From assembly GCF_011044995.1 (NCBI RefSeq), contig NZ_JAAKZW010000071.1, positions 1-33,608 of the forward strand: a DNA stretch of 33,608 nt. The letters are read 5' to 3'. Numbering within the stretch: position 1 is the first letter of the stretch; every line of letters starts with the position of its first letter. A model generated the notes under the pieces. The model ran no database searches. It worked only from the letters and a program-made list of their open reading frames with translations, and was not told where the DNA came from. Origin of the DNA: Streptomyces mesophilus. GTDB lineage: Bacteria; Actinomycetota; Actinomycetes; Streptomycetales; Streptomycetaceae. Of this stretch, positions 6,067 to 13,061 are shown piece after piece. A program made the position numbers and the translations under genes.

Positions 6067-7449
6067 ATGTCCACGCCTGCCCTGACGGCGGCCGCCCCCA
6101 AGCTCGGGCGGGCCACGCTGCTTGCCGTCTGCGCCTGTGTGATGGTGGCGCAGAGCATGGTGGCGGCGATCAACCTGCTGATCCCCCAGCTGAGTTCCTC
6201 GGCGCTGCACCCGTCCGCGTCCGAGATCATGTGGACGGTCGACGCCTACGTCCTCGCCTTCGCAGGTCTGCTGATCCCCGCGGGCGCGGCGGCCGACCGG
6301 TACGGCCGCAAGGGTGCGCTCCTGACCGGGCTCGCGCTGTTCGCGGCCGGTGCAATGACCAGTGCGCTGGCCGCCTCATCCGGTGTGCTGATAGCCGGCC
6401 GGGCGGTCTGCGGTGTGGGCGCGGCCCTGATCACCCCGTCCACCATGTCGATCCTCGTCCACCTCGGCGACACTCCCCTGCGCCGGGCGCGCGCGATGGC
6501 CGCGTGGACGCTGGCGATCGGCGTGGGCGGGGCGTTCGGCAATCTGGCCGGCGGGCTCGCGGGGCAGTTCCTCGGCTGGCGGGCCCTGTTCTGGCTGATG
6601 GTGCCGCTGGCGGCGGTGCTCGCCGGGTGCGTCGCGTACGCCGTCCCGCGTACCGGGCGCTCGGCCCGGGGCAACCCCGATCCGCTGGGCACCCTGCTGG
6701 TCACCGCGGCCCTGTTCGCCCTGCTCTTCGGGATCATCGAGGGGCCCACGTACGGCTGGACGTCCCTCCGTATCCTCGGCGCCTTCGCCCTGGGCGCGCT
6801 GCTCGCGGCGGCCTTCGCGCGACACGGCCTGCGCTCCCCCGCACCGCTCTTCGACCCGCGCGTGTTTCGCGCACCGCGCCTGAGCGCGGCGGCGCTCGGC
6901 CTGGCCACCGGGTTCTTCGGCCTGTTCTCCCTCTTCTTCGTCAACTCGCAGTACCTGCAAGGACTCAAGGGGTACGGGCCCGCACTGGCCGGCTTGGCGA
7001 TCATGCCGGTCAGCGCGGGGATGGCGCTGGCACCGAGGTTCGCGGCCCGGTGGCACGCCACCCCTCGTCCGGTGATCACGACGGGACTGGCCCTCATCGG
7101 CGCGGGACTGCTCGCCGTCTCCACGGCCGGTGCGCACACCCCGTACGGCCTCTACGTGGTGTGGCTCCTGGTCATCTCCTTCGGCACCGGCATCTGCATG
7201 CCGGCCCTGACGATCGGCGTACTGGAAGCGCTGCCCCCGCACACGGCCGGCCTCGGCTCCGGACTCGGTACCTCCGCACGGGAGTTGGGCGCGGCCCTCG
7301 GCGTCGCGGTGACCGGGACCGTCCTGGCGGCGGACGGCGGGGACTACGGCGCGGGGATGTCGTCGGCGCTCAGGGTGGTGGGGGTGGTGGTGCTGGTGTG
7401 CACAGTGCTGGTGTGGTCGGGGTACGGCAGGCGCGGGCAGCAGCCGTGA
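6067..7449 (+). CDS. MFS transporter, DHA2-type (14-TM drug:proton antiporter family)
   Basis: This is a 460-residue membrane protein with about 14 hydrophobic segments. The MFS motif A-like loop is clear (GAAADRYGRKGALLTG), as is the motif C-like region (AIGVGGAFGNLAGGLAGQFLGWR). The size and the WR...FW pattern after it (GWRALFWLMVPLAAV) are those of DHA2 exporters such as EmrB/QacA relatives. It probably exports a toxic or signalling compound using the proton gradient; the substrate is unknown. ATG 6067 follows GAAGGAG. It is divergent from the LysR gene with paired inverted repeats between them, implying induction by a LysR ligand that may be the exported compound. Confidence 0.88.
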   Translation: MSTPALTAAAPKLGRATLLAVCACVMVAQSMVAAINLLIPQLSSSALHPSASEIMWTVDAYVLAFAGLLIPAGAAADRYGRKGALLTGLALFAAGAMTSALAASSGVLIAGRAVCGVGAALITPSTMSILVHLGDTPLRRARAMAAWTLAIGVGGAFGNLAGGLAGQFLGWRALFWLMVPLAAVLAGCVAYAVPRTGRSARGNPDPLGTLLVTAALFALLFGIIEGPTYGWTSLRILGAFALGALLAAAFARHGLRSPAPLFDPRVFRAPRLSAAALGLATGFFGLFSLFFVNSQYLQGLKGYGPALAGLAIMPVSAGMALAPRFAARWHATPRPVITTGLALIGAGLLAVSTAGAHTPYGLYVVWLLVISFGTGICMPALTIGVLEALPPHTAGLGSGLGTSARELGAALGVAVTGTVLAADGGDYGAGMSSALRVVGVVVLVCTVLVWSGYGRRGQQP

Positions 7450-7525
7450 CGGGACCGGCCCTTGCCCTGGCCGCCTTCAGGCGCCGACCGTGCTCCCGGC
7501 CATCGGCGGCGTCGCCTCCCCCGGC

Positions 7526-8998
7526 TCACCGCTCCGCGACGACCCGGATGGTGCGCAGGGTGGGGTCGGCGGCGTCGGGGACGTTCATGCCGGCCTCGAT
7601 GCCCGTACGGAGATAGGTCAGGACCACGTCGGTGAGCCGTTCGCCGGACAGGGCCACGGGGATGCCCGGCGGATACGGGGTGAGCATCTCCGCCACGACC
7701 CGGCCCGCGGCCTGGTCGGCGGGGACGTCCTCGGCCGGTCCGAAGTACGCGTCGCGCGGCAGGAGTTCCTGGACCAGACGCAGCTCGGCGGGCCGCGGGA
7801 CCCGCACCCGGCGCACGGGCCGCAGCGCCGGGGCACGGTGGACGAGGTCGCGCAGCGCGGTCAGCAGCCGGCCGGTGGTGTCGTGGTCGTCGGCGTGGGT
7901 GAGCTGGGCGCTGATGCAGCGGTGGTCGGCCAGGTGGACGTCGATGTGGTGCCGGGCGCGCAGCCAGTCCGCGGCGCGGTAGCCGGTGAGTCCCAGGCCC
8001 GTGACGTCCACGACCGCGGGCAGCGGGTCGAAGCCGTCGGCGCGGCCGGGGCCGCAGTAGTCCTCGCGGTGGTCGACGCGCAGACCGTCGAGGGTGTCGA
8101 TGGACTGCCGTGTGGTGTGGGCGAGTTCGAGTGCGGCGCCGAGGAGCTCGCGGCCGTGCAGGGCCATCTGGCGGCGCCACGCGTCGATACCCGCGTACAG
8201 GAGCACGGACGGGCTGGTCGTGCCGAGCAGATCCGCGCGGGAGGCGAGCGCGGCCGGGTCGACGAGATCTCCCTGGAGATGGAAGACGGAACCCTGTTCG
8301 AGGCCGCTGCCCATCTTGTGGATGCTGGTGACGCAGACGTCGGCGCCCGCGTCCATCGCCCAGGTCGGCAGATCGGGGTGGAACGGCAGATGGGCGCCCC
8401 ATGCCTCGTCCACGATCAGCGGCCGGCCCTGGCGGTGGCAGACCGCGGCGATGGCGGAGAGGTCGGCGGTGGCGCCGTACGGGGTGGGGCTGGTGACCAG
8501 GGCACCGCGGGCCTCGGGGTGGTCGGCGAAGCCCTTGGCGACGGTGGTGGCGGACGGCGGGTGTGCGAGATGCCGTTCGGGGTCCCACCGGGGCTCCAGC
8601 CATACGGGTTCGATGCCGGCGAGGATCAGCCCGGCCACCACGGACTTGTGCGCGTCGCGGCTGATCAGGAGCGAGTCGTGCGGGGCCGCGACGGTCAGCA
8701 TGGCGGCCTTGACCGACAGGGAACTGCCGCACGTCGAGAAGAAGGTGTGCTCGGCGTGCACGGCATCGGCCATCAGGTGCTCGGCCCGCTCCAGGACCTG
8801 CCCGCGCATGCGCCGGTCGTCGAGCCCGCCGGACGCGAGCACGTCGCCGAGGTACACGGCGTCCCCGAGCACCGCCCGCGCCTCGGGATCGGCACCGCGC
8901 GCCTGCTTGTGCCCCGGTGGCGTGAAGCCGAGTTCATGGTGGTCGCGGTAGGCGGCGAGGGCTTGCAGGACGGGTGCCTGGGTGTGGTCGAGTGGCAT
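7526..8998 (-). CDS. Orn/Lys/Arg decarboxylase-family PLP enzyme
   Basis: This is a 490-residue fold-type I PLP enzyme of the Orn/Lys/Arg decarboxylase major-domain family. Visible features are FTPPGHKQARG near the N-terminus, TFFSTCGSSLSVKAAML, SRDAHKSVVAGL, VDEAWGAHLPFH (cofactor Asp) and TSIHKMGSGLEQG with the Schiff-base lysine. The C-terminal domain ends in ...PPGIPVALSGERLT, typical of short actinobacterial arginine/lysine decarboxylase-like proteins (E. coli inducible forms are over 700 residues because of an extra receiver-like wing). The exact amino acid is not decided by sequence. The ATG at 8998 was preferred to 9031 because the strong hairpin at 9017-9057, which serves as a terminator for the upstream gene, would otherwise lie across the start. 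Confidence 0.88.
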   Translation of the reverse strand: MPLDHTQAPVLQALAAYRDHHELGFTPPGHKQARGADPEARAVLGDAVYLGDVLASGGLDDRRMRGQVLERAEHLMADAVHAEHTFFSTCGSSLSVKAAMLTVAAPHDSLLISRDAHKSVVAGLILAGIEPVWLEPRWDPERHLAHPPSATTVAKGFADHPEARGALVTSPTPYGATADLSAIAAVCHRQGRPLIVDEAWGAHLPFHPDLPTWAMDAGADVCVTSIHKMGSGLEQGSVFHLQGDLVDPAALASRADLLGTTSPSVLLYAGIDAWRRQMALHGRELLGAALELAHTTRQSIDTLDGLRVDHREDYCGPGRADGFDPLPAVVDVTGLGLTGYRAADWLRARHHIDVHLADHRCISAQLTHADDHDTTGRLLTALRDLVHRAPALRPVRRVRVPRPAELRLVQELLPRDAYFGPAEDVPADQAAGRVVAEMLTPYPPGIPVALSGERLTDVVLTYLRTGIEAGMNVPDAADPTLRTIRVVAER

Positions 8999-9016
8999 GC
9001 GCGTGCGGGTACCTCG

Positions 9017-9057
9017 AGGGGCGGGGTCCATGCGGCCGCATGGACCCCCGCCCCTCT
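9017..9057. terminator. Strong hairpin between the GlsB-like and decarboxylase genes
   Basis: GAGGGGCGGGG-TCCATGCGGCC pairs with GGCCGCATGGACCCCCGCCCCTC over about 20 bp with one bulged base and essentially no loop. It lies downstream of the GlsB-like gene (stop at 9104) and just before the decarboxylase start, so it likely terminates the former. Confidence 0.65.
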
Positions 9058-9108
9058 GTGACGTCAGCCGCTTCTCCGTGACGTCAGCCGCTTCTCCGTG
9101 ACGTCAGC
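9058..9108. repeat. 20-bp tandem repeat at the GlsB-like stop codon
   Basis: GTGACGTCAGCCGCTTCTCC occurs at 9058-9077 and 9078-9097, with a partial third copy at 9098-9108. The third copy contains the stop codon of the GlsB-like gene, so each copy carries a TGA on the minus strand. Confidence 0.9.
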
Positions 9109-9370
9109 GCCGACGAAGCTTGACCCGGTCGATGGCCGCGACACCCAGGGCTGCCAGAGCGATCTGGATGAGCCACTCGCCCCAGTCCACCCCCTCGGTG
9201 TCCGCCACTCCGAGCCCGCCCGCGATGGCTGTGCCGATCAGGGCCGCGACGATGCCCACGAGGATCGTCCACAGAATGCCGATGCGCTGCCGTCCGGGAA
9301 GCACAAGGCGTCCGATGACGCCGATCACGATGCCGATCACGATGGCGCTGATCAGACCTGATATCTCCAT
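9104..9370 (-). CDS. GlsB/YeaQ/YmgE-family small membrane protein
   Basis: This is an 88-residue protein with three hydrophobic segments: ISAIVIGIVIGVIGRLVLP, then GILWTILVGIVAALIGTAIAGGLG, then IQIALAALGVAAI, ending in a basic KLRRR tail. The spacing and the GRLVLPG turn are those of the GlsB/YeaQ/YmgE (transglycosylase-associated) family, linked to stress responses; the molecular role is unsettled. ATG 9370 was chosen because AAAGGGG lies 5 bases upstream; a GTG one codon earlier is possible. It seems to be a single-gene unit, ended by the hairpin at 9017-9057. Confidence 0.88.
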   Translation of the reverse strand: MEISGLISAIVIGIVIGVIGRLVLPGRQRIGILWTILVGIVAALIGTAIAGGLGVADTEGVDWGEWLIQIALAALGVAAIDRVKLRRR

Positions 9371-9427
9371 CACTGCCCCTTTGTTGTGACCCTCGTGTGC
9401 CGAGTGCCCCTCACCAGGGGTGCCAAT

Positions 9428-9458
9428 CTCTCGCGGCGGCTCCCGGCCGCCGCGAGAG
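9428..9458 (-). terminator. Hairpin after the response regulator gene
   Basis: CTCTCGCGGCGGC (9428-9440) and GCCGCCGCGAGAG (9446-9458) form a perfect 13-bp stem with a 5-base loop, 2 bases past the response regulator stop. It probably ends the antiporter/two-component operon. Confidence 0.75.
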
Positions 9459-9460
9459 TG

Positions 9461-10132
9461 TCAGGGCTCGATCAGCCCCGTGCGGATGGCGTACCGGGTG
9501 AGTTCGAGACGGTCGCGCAGACCGAGTTTCTGCAGCATGTTGGCGCGGTGCCGTTCGACGGTCTTCACGCTGATGCACAGCAGGCCGGCGATCTCCTTGG
9601 AGGTGTGGCCCTCGGCGACCAGCTTGAGCACTTCCTCCTCACGTTCCGTCACGGCCCGGTCCGGGAGCGGTTCGCCGTTCTGCGCCCGCTGGAGGTAGTT
9701 GCGGATCAGGGTGGTCATGGTTCCCGGGTAGAGGAACGGTTCGCCGCGCATGGCCGCCCGGCAGGCGTCCACCAGGTCGCGGTCGGCGACGGACTTGGGT
9801 ACGTAACCGCTGGCCCCGGCTTTGAGCGCCTCGAAGAAGTACTGCTCGTTGTCGTACATCGTGAGCATGAGAAGGCGCAGGTCCGGCTGGATACGGGCCA
9901 GTTCACGGGCGGCCTGCAGTCCGGTCATCCGCGGCATCGCGATGTCCAGGACGGCGAGCGCCGGACGGTGGGTGCGCGCCATGGCCACGGCTTCGGCACC
10001 GTTGTCGGCTTCCGCCACCACTTCGAGATCCGGTTCGCTGTCGAGGATGAGCCGCACCCCGCGCCGTACCAACGCGTGGTCGTCCGCGAGCAGGACGCGG
10101 ATGGGCTCCGGGGCAGTCGGTTCAGCGTGCAT
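9461..10132 (-). CDS. NarL/FixJ-type response regulator
   Basis: This is a 223-residue two-domain regulator. The receiver has the acidic pair (LLADDHALVRRG), the phosphoacceptor Asp63 (AVLDIAMPRM), the Thr switch (LMLTMYD) and the conserved Lys (YVPKSVADRDL). A LuxR-type helix-turn-helix follows: LTEREEEV-like (VTEREEEVLKLVAEGHTSKEIA), ISVKTVERHRANMLQKLGL. It is the last gene of a four-gene operon and starts 1 base after the kinase stop, so it is the cognate partner of that kinase. Targets are unknown; the antiporter genes in the same operon are the first candidates. Confidence 0.95.
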   Translation of the reverse strand: MHAEPTAPEPIRVLLADDHALVRRGVRLILDSEPDLEVVAEADNGAEAVAMARTHRPALAVLDIAMPRMTGLQAARELARIQPDLRLLMLTMYDNEQYFFEALKAGASGYVPKSVADRDLVDACRAAMRGEPFLYPGTMTTLIRNYLQRAQNGEPLPDRAVTEREEEVLKLVAEGHTSKEIAGLLCISVKTVERHRANMLQKLGLRDRLELTRYAIRTGLIEP

Positions 10133-10133
10133 G

Positions 10134-11087
10134 TCACGCAGCTCCCTTCTCCGGCGGCACGGTCATCCGGACGCGGGTCCCGCCGCCGGGTGCCGGTCCG
10201 ATCGACAGGTCGGCGCCGATGAGCAGGGCGCGCTCACGCATGCCGCGGATACCGGATCCCTCCGGCGCCCCGCCCGTGCCGCCGCCGTTGTCGTCGACGG
10301 TGAGCCGCACTCCGTACGCGCCACGCAGCAGCCGTATGTCGACCTTGGTCGCGCCGGCGTGCCGTGCCGCGTTGGTCAGGCTCTCCTGGGCCACGCGGTA
10401 CAGGACGAGTTCGGCCTGGTCCCCGAGCGCGGGCAGGTCCGGGGCGTACGTACGCCGGACCGTGAGCCCGGAAGGGGCCGCGATCTCGTGGGCGAGTGCG
10501 GTGAGTGCGCTGGTGAGGCCGAGCTCGTCGAGGATGCCCGGCCGCAGTCCCCGGGCGATCCCTCTGATTTCGTCGAGGCCGGCCCGCGTGGTCTCCTGCA
10601 CGCGGTGCAGATCCGCGCGCAGCGGCTCGGGGACCTGGTCGGCGAGCCGCTTCAGGTCGAGGAGCACGACGGTGAGGGTCTGGCCGACCTCGTCGTGCAA
10701 CTCCTGGGCGATACGGCGCCGTTCCGCCTCCTGCGCGCAGAGGGCGAGCGCGCTGCTGGCCGCGCGTTCGGCCTCGAGGCGGTCGAGCATGGTGTTGAAC
10801 GTGCCGATGAGGTCGGCGATCCCGCCTGTTCCGGAGACCTCGAGGCGCCGGCCGGGCCGCAGCAGATCCGTCGTGGTCATCGCCCGTGTGAGCCGTTGCA
10901 GCGGGGCGAGGCCGAGACGGAACAGCACGGCGTTCGCGGCCAGCATCACCACCACTCCGGCGACGGCGATCACGGCCTCGGTCAGCAGCACCGGGGTGGA
11001 GACCGTGACCGGCCCGAGCAGCAGCAGCGCCGCGGCCGCGAGCAGCACCACGGCGTTCAGCAGGAAGATCCGCCAGTACAACGACAT
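10134..11087 (-). CDS. Membrane sensor histidine kinase (HisKA_3 type)
   Basis: This is a 317-residue kinase. Two N-terminal transmembrane helices (residues about 5-25 and 34-57) enclose only a very short outside loop, so it probably senses the membrane or an intramembrane state. A HAMP-like segment (RLGLAPLQRLTRAM) leads to the HisKA_3 dimerisation box with His131 (RRRIAQELHDEVGQTL). The ATPase domain has the N box (ESLTNAARHAG), the DNGGG G1 box and GIRGMRERA. It starts 8 bases after the antiporter stop and is followed at once by the response regulator. Cotranscription with a K+/H+ or Na+/H+ antiporter suggests an ion, pH or envelope signal; that is inference. Confidence 0.93.
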   Translation of the reverse strand: MSLYWRIFLLNAVVLLAAAALLLLGPVTVSTPVLLTEAVIAVAGVVVMLAANAVLFRLGLAPLQRLTRAMTTTDLLRPGRRLEVSGTGGIADLIGTFNTMLDRLEAERAASSALALCAQEAERRRIAQELHDEVGQTLTVVLLDLKRLADQVPEPLRADLHRVQETTRAGLDEIRGIARGLRPGILDELGLTSALTALAHEIAAPSGLTVRRTYAPDLPALGDQAELVLYRVAQESLTNAARHAGATKVDIRLLRGAYGVRLTVDDNGGGTGGAPEGSGIRGMRERALLIGADLSIGPAPGGGTRVRMTVPPEKGAA

Positions 11088-11095
11088 GAGCCGGC

Positions 11096-12355
11096 CTACT
11101 CCTGCCCCCGGTGATCCGTCGCCGGTTCCGCCTCGGGTCCTGCGGGGGCGACGGCGGCCGGGACCTTCGGCGGCGGCGGTCCGGCCGGCGTGCGGTCCTT
11201 CATCAGGCGTGCGGCCAGGGGCTGTGTGTAGCGCGCCGTCAACGGGCCGATCACGACGAGGATCAGGACGTACGCGGTGGCGAGCGGGCCCAACTGCGGT
11301 TCGATTCCCGCCGTGACGGCCAGTCCGGCGATCACGATCGAGAACTCGCCGCGGGCCACCAGCGTGCCGCCCGCCCGCCAGCGTCCCTTGACGGCGATGC
11401 CCGCGCGCTTGGCGGCCCAGTAGCCGGTGGCGATCTTCGTGCAGGTGGTGACCACGGCGAGGACGAGGGCGGGCAGCAGCACCGGCGGGATGCTCGCCGG
11501 ATCCGTGTGCAGGCCGAAGAAGACGAAGAACACCGCCGCGAACAGGTCCCGCAGCGGCGAGAGCAGCGCATGGGTGCCCTCGGCGACCTCGCCCGACAGC
11601 GCGATGCCCACCAGGAACGCGCCGACCGCCGCCGAGACCTGCAACTGCTGTGCGATGCCCGCCACCAGGAGCGTCAGGCCGAGCACGACCAGGAGCAGCT
11701 TCTCCGGGTCGTCGCTGGAGACGAAGCGCGAGATGAGCCGCCCGTACCGCAGGGCGATGAAGAGGACGGCCCCCGCGACCCCCAGGGCGATGCCGAGCGT
11801 GACGGCGCCGACGGCGAGGCTCACGCCCGCCAACAGGGCGGTGATGATGGGCAGATAGACGGCCATCGCGAGGTCTTCGAGGACCAGGATGCTGAGGATG
11901 ACCGGCGTCTCGCGGTTGCCGAGGCGGCCCAGGTCGCCGAGCACCTTCGCGATCACCCCGGACGAGGAGATCCAGGTGACACCGGCGAGGACCACGGCGG
12001 CCACCGGACCCCAGCCGAGCAGCAGGGCCGCGGCCGCACCCGGCAGTGCGTTGAGCGAGAAGTCGACGAGCCCGGCCGGGTACTGGGTCTTCAGATTCGA
12101 TACGAGGTCACTGGCCGTGTACTCCAGGCCCAGCATCAGCAGGAGCAGGATGACGCCGATCTCGGCGCCGATGGCCACGAACTCCTCGCTCGCGCCGAGC
12201 GGCAGCAGGCCTCCTTCACCGAAGGCAAGACCGGCCAGGAGGTAGAGCGGAATCGGCGAGAACTGCAGCCGCCCGGCGAGCCTGCCGAGCAGGCCGAGGC
12301 CCAGGATGATCGCGCCGAACTCTATGAGGAAGACAGCAGAGTGCATGGGGCTCAC
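11096..12355 (-). CDS. CPA2-type cation:proton antiporter (KhtU-like)
   Basis: This is a 419-residue membrane protein with about 12-13 hydrophobic helices, from LIEFGAIILGLGLLGRLAGRL to TAYVLILVVIGPLTARY. The Na_H_exchanger (CPA2/KefB) fold is indicated by GVTWISSSGVIAKVLGDLG (crossover helix region) and VSAAVGAFLVGIALSG. There is no C-terminal TrkA-N domain; the regulatory TrkA-C-type domain is a separate protein coded just upstream, as in the Bacillus KhtTU potassium/proton antiporter. The GTG at 12355 overlaps the stop of that gene (GTGA); an ATG three codons later is an alternative start. It probably exchanges K+ or Na+ for protons in pH or turgor control. Confidence 0.9.
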   Translation of the reverse strand: MSPMHSAVFLIEFGAIILGLGLLGRLAGRLQFSPIPLYLLAGLAFGEGGLLPLGASEEFVAIGAEIGVILLLLMLGLEYTASDLVSNLKTQYPAGLVDFSLNALPGAAAALLLGWGPVAAVVLAGVTWISSSGVIAKVLGDLGRLGNRETPVILSILVLEDLAMAVYLPIITALLAGVSLAVGAVTLGIALGVAGAVLFIALRYGRLISRFVSSDDPEKLLLVVLGLTLLVAGIAQQLQVSAAVGAFLVGIALSGEVAEGTHALLSPLRDLFAAVFFVFFGLHTDPASIPPVLLPALVLAVVTTCTKIATGYWAAKRAGIAVKGRWRAGGTLVARGEFSIVIAGLAVTAGIEPQLGPLATAYVLILVVIGPLTARYTQPLAARLMKDRTPAGPPPPKVPAAVAPAGPEAEPATDHRGQE

Positions 12356-12837
12356 TCACGTCCGAGTATCGAAGCGGCCGCGTCCACGCCTTCGCGCGTT
12401 CCGATGACGATGAGGGTGTCCCCGCCGGCGAGCCGGAAGTCGGGCGTCGGCGAGGGGATCGCCTCGGCCCGGCGCAGCACGGCGACGACGGACACTCCGG
12501 TCTCCGTACGCAGCCGTGTGTCGCCGAGGACCCGGCCGTTCCAGTGCGAGTGCGCCGACACCTCCATACGCTCGGCCACCAGGCCGAGATCGGTGGTGTG
12601 CAGCAGGTTCGGGCTGTGGTGCGCGGGCATCAGGACGTCGATCACGGCCGCGGTCTCCGCACCCGTCAGGTGGACGGCCTGGGCGCAGGCGTCCGGGTCG
12701 TCGCCGTGGTAGACGTTCACCGTCCGGGTGCCGTCGCGGTGGGCGACCACCGACAGGTGATGGTGCGCACGCGTGGTCAGGTCGTAGCGCACACCGATCC
12801 CCGGCAGGGGTGTCGTACTCATCCGTGGAGCGGGCAC
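12352..12837 (-). CDS. Cation:proton antiporter regulatory subunit (KhtT-like, TrkA-C domain)
   Basis: This is a 161-residue soluble protein. The N-terminal half (GIGVRYDLTTRAHHHLSVVAHR, then RTVNVYHGDDPDACA) and the C-terminal TrkA-C domain (LGDTRLRTETGVSVVAVLRR, then LAGGDTLIVIGTREGVDAAA) match KhtT-like regulatory subunits that gate a partner antiporter by binding nucleotide or cations. The GTG at 12837 was chosen because AGGAGG lies 8 bases upstream; the later ATG at 12822 has no such site. It overlaps the antiporter gene. A perfect 34-bp inverted repeat lies about 40 bases upstream in its promoter region. Confidence 0.85.
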   Translation of the reverse strand: MPAPRMSTTPLPGIGVRYDLTTRAHHHLSVVAHRDGTRTVNVYHGDDPDACAQAVHLTGAETAAVIDVLMPAHHSPNLLHTTDLGLVAERMEVSAHSHWNGRVLGDTRLRTETGVSVVAVLRRAEAIPSPTPDFRLAGGDTLIVIGTREGVDAAASILGRE

Positions 12838-12877
12838 AGCCCGGCCCTCCTCATCACTGCTCAGGAACTCATGGGCC

Positions 12878-12911
12878 CGGCAGTACCGGTGTCAGGACAC
12901 CGGTACTGCCG
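12878..12911. promoter_or_regulatory. Perfect 34-bp inverted repeat upstream of the antiporter operon
   Basis: CGGCAGTACCGGTGTC (12878-12893) and its exact reverse complement (12896-12911) are separated by only AG. It begins 41 bases upstream of the khtT-like GTG. A separate hairpin already serves the convergent upstream gene's end, so this one fits a regulator site better than a terminator. It may bind the operon's own response regulator. Confidence 0.6.
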
Positions 12912-13030
12912 CAAACCAGCCATCCTGCCACCCCCGGACAGTGCGCAGATATGGGTGTCGGCACGGATGGACACGCCACTGAGCAGCGGACATCCTGCTG
13001 CGGGCGGCGTGCGGGACGCGACGGGTCACG

Positions 13031-13061
13031 GGCTGAGCGGCGGTCGGTCCGCCGCTCAGCC
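13031..13061 (-). terminator. Hairpin at the end of the GH3 gene
   Basis: GGCTGAGCGGCGG (13031-13043) and CCGCCGCTCAGCC (13049-13061) form a perfect 13-bp stem with a 5-base loop that includes the GH3 stop codon. It likely ends the rhamnoside operon. Confidence 0.65.

Noticed and set aside
7450..7525. A terminator between the MFS and decarboxylase genes
   Set aside because: Only short, imperfect GC repeats are present; not enough to support a call.
9017..9057. The large hairpin as an operator for the decarboxylase gene
   Set aside because: A terminator for the upstream same-strand GlsB-like gene is simpler, given its GC-rich near-loopless stem. An effect on the decarboxylase promoter cannot be excluded.
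7490..9061. A 523-codon plus-strand frame opposite the PLP decarboxylase
   Set aside because: Shadow frame; the minus strand has the Schiff-base lysine and cofactor motifs.
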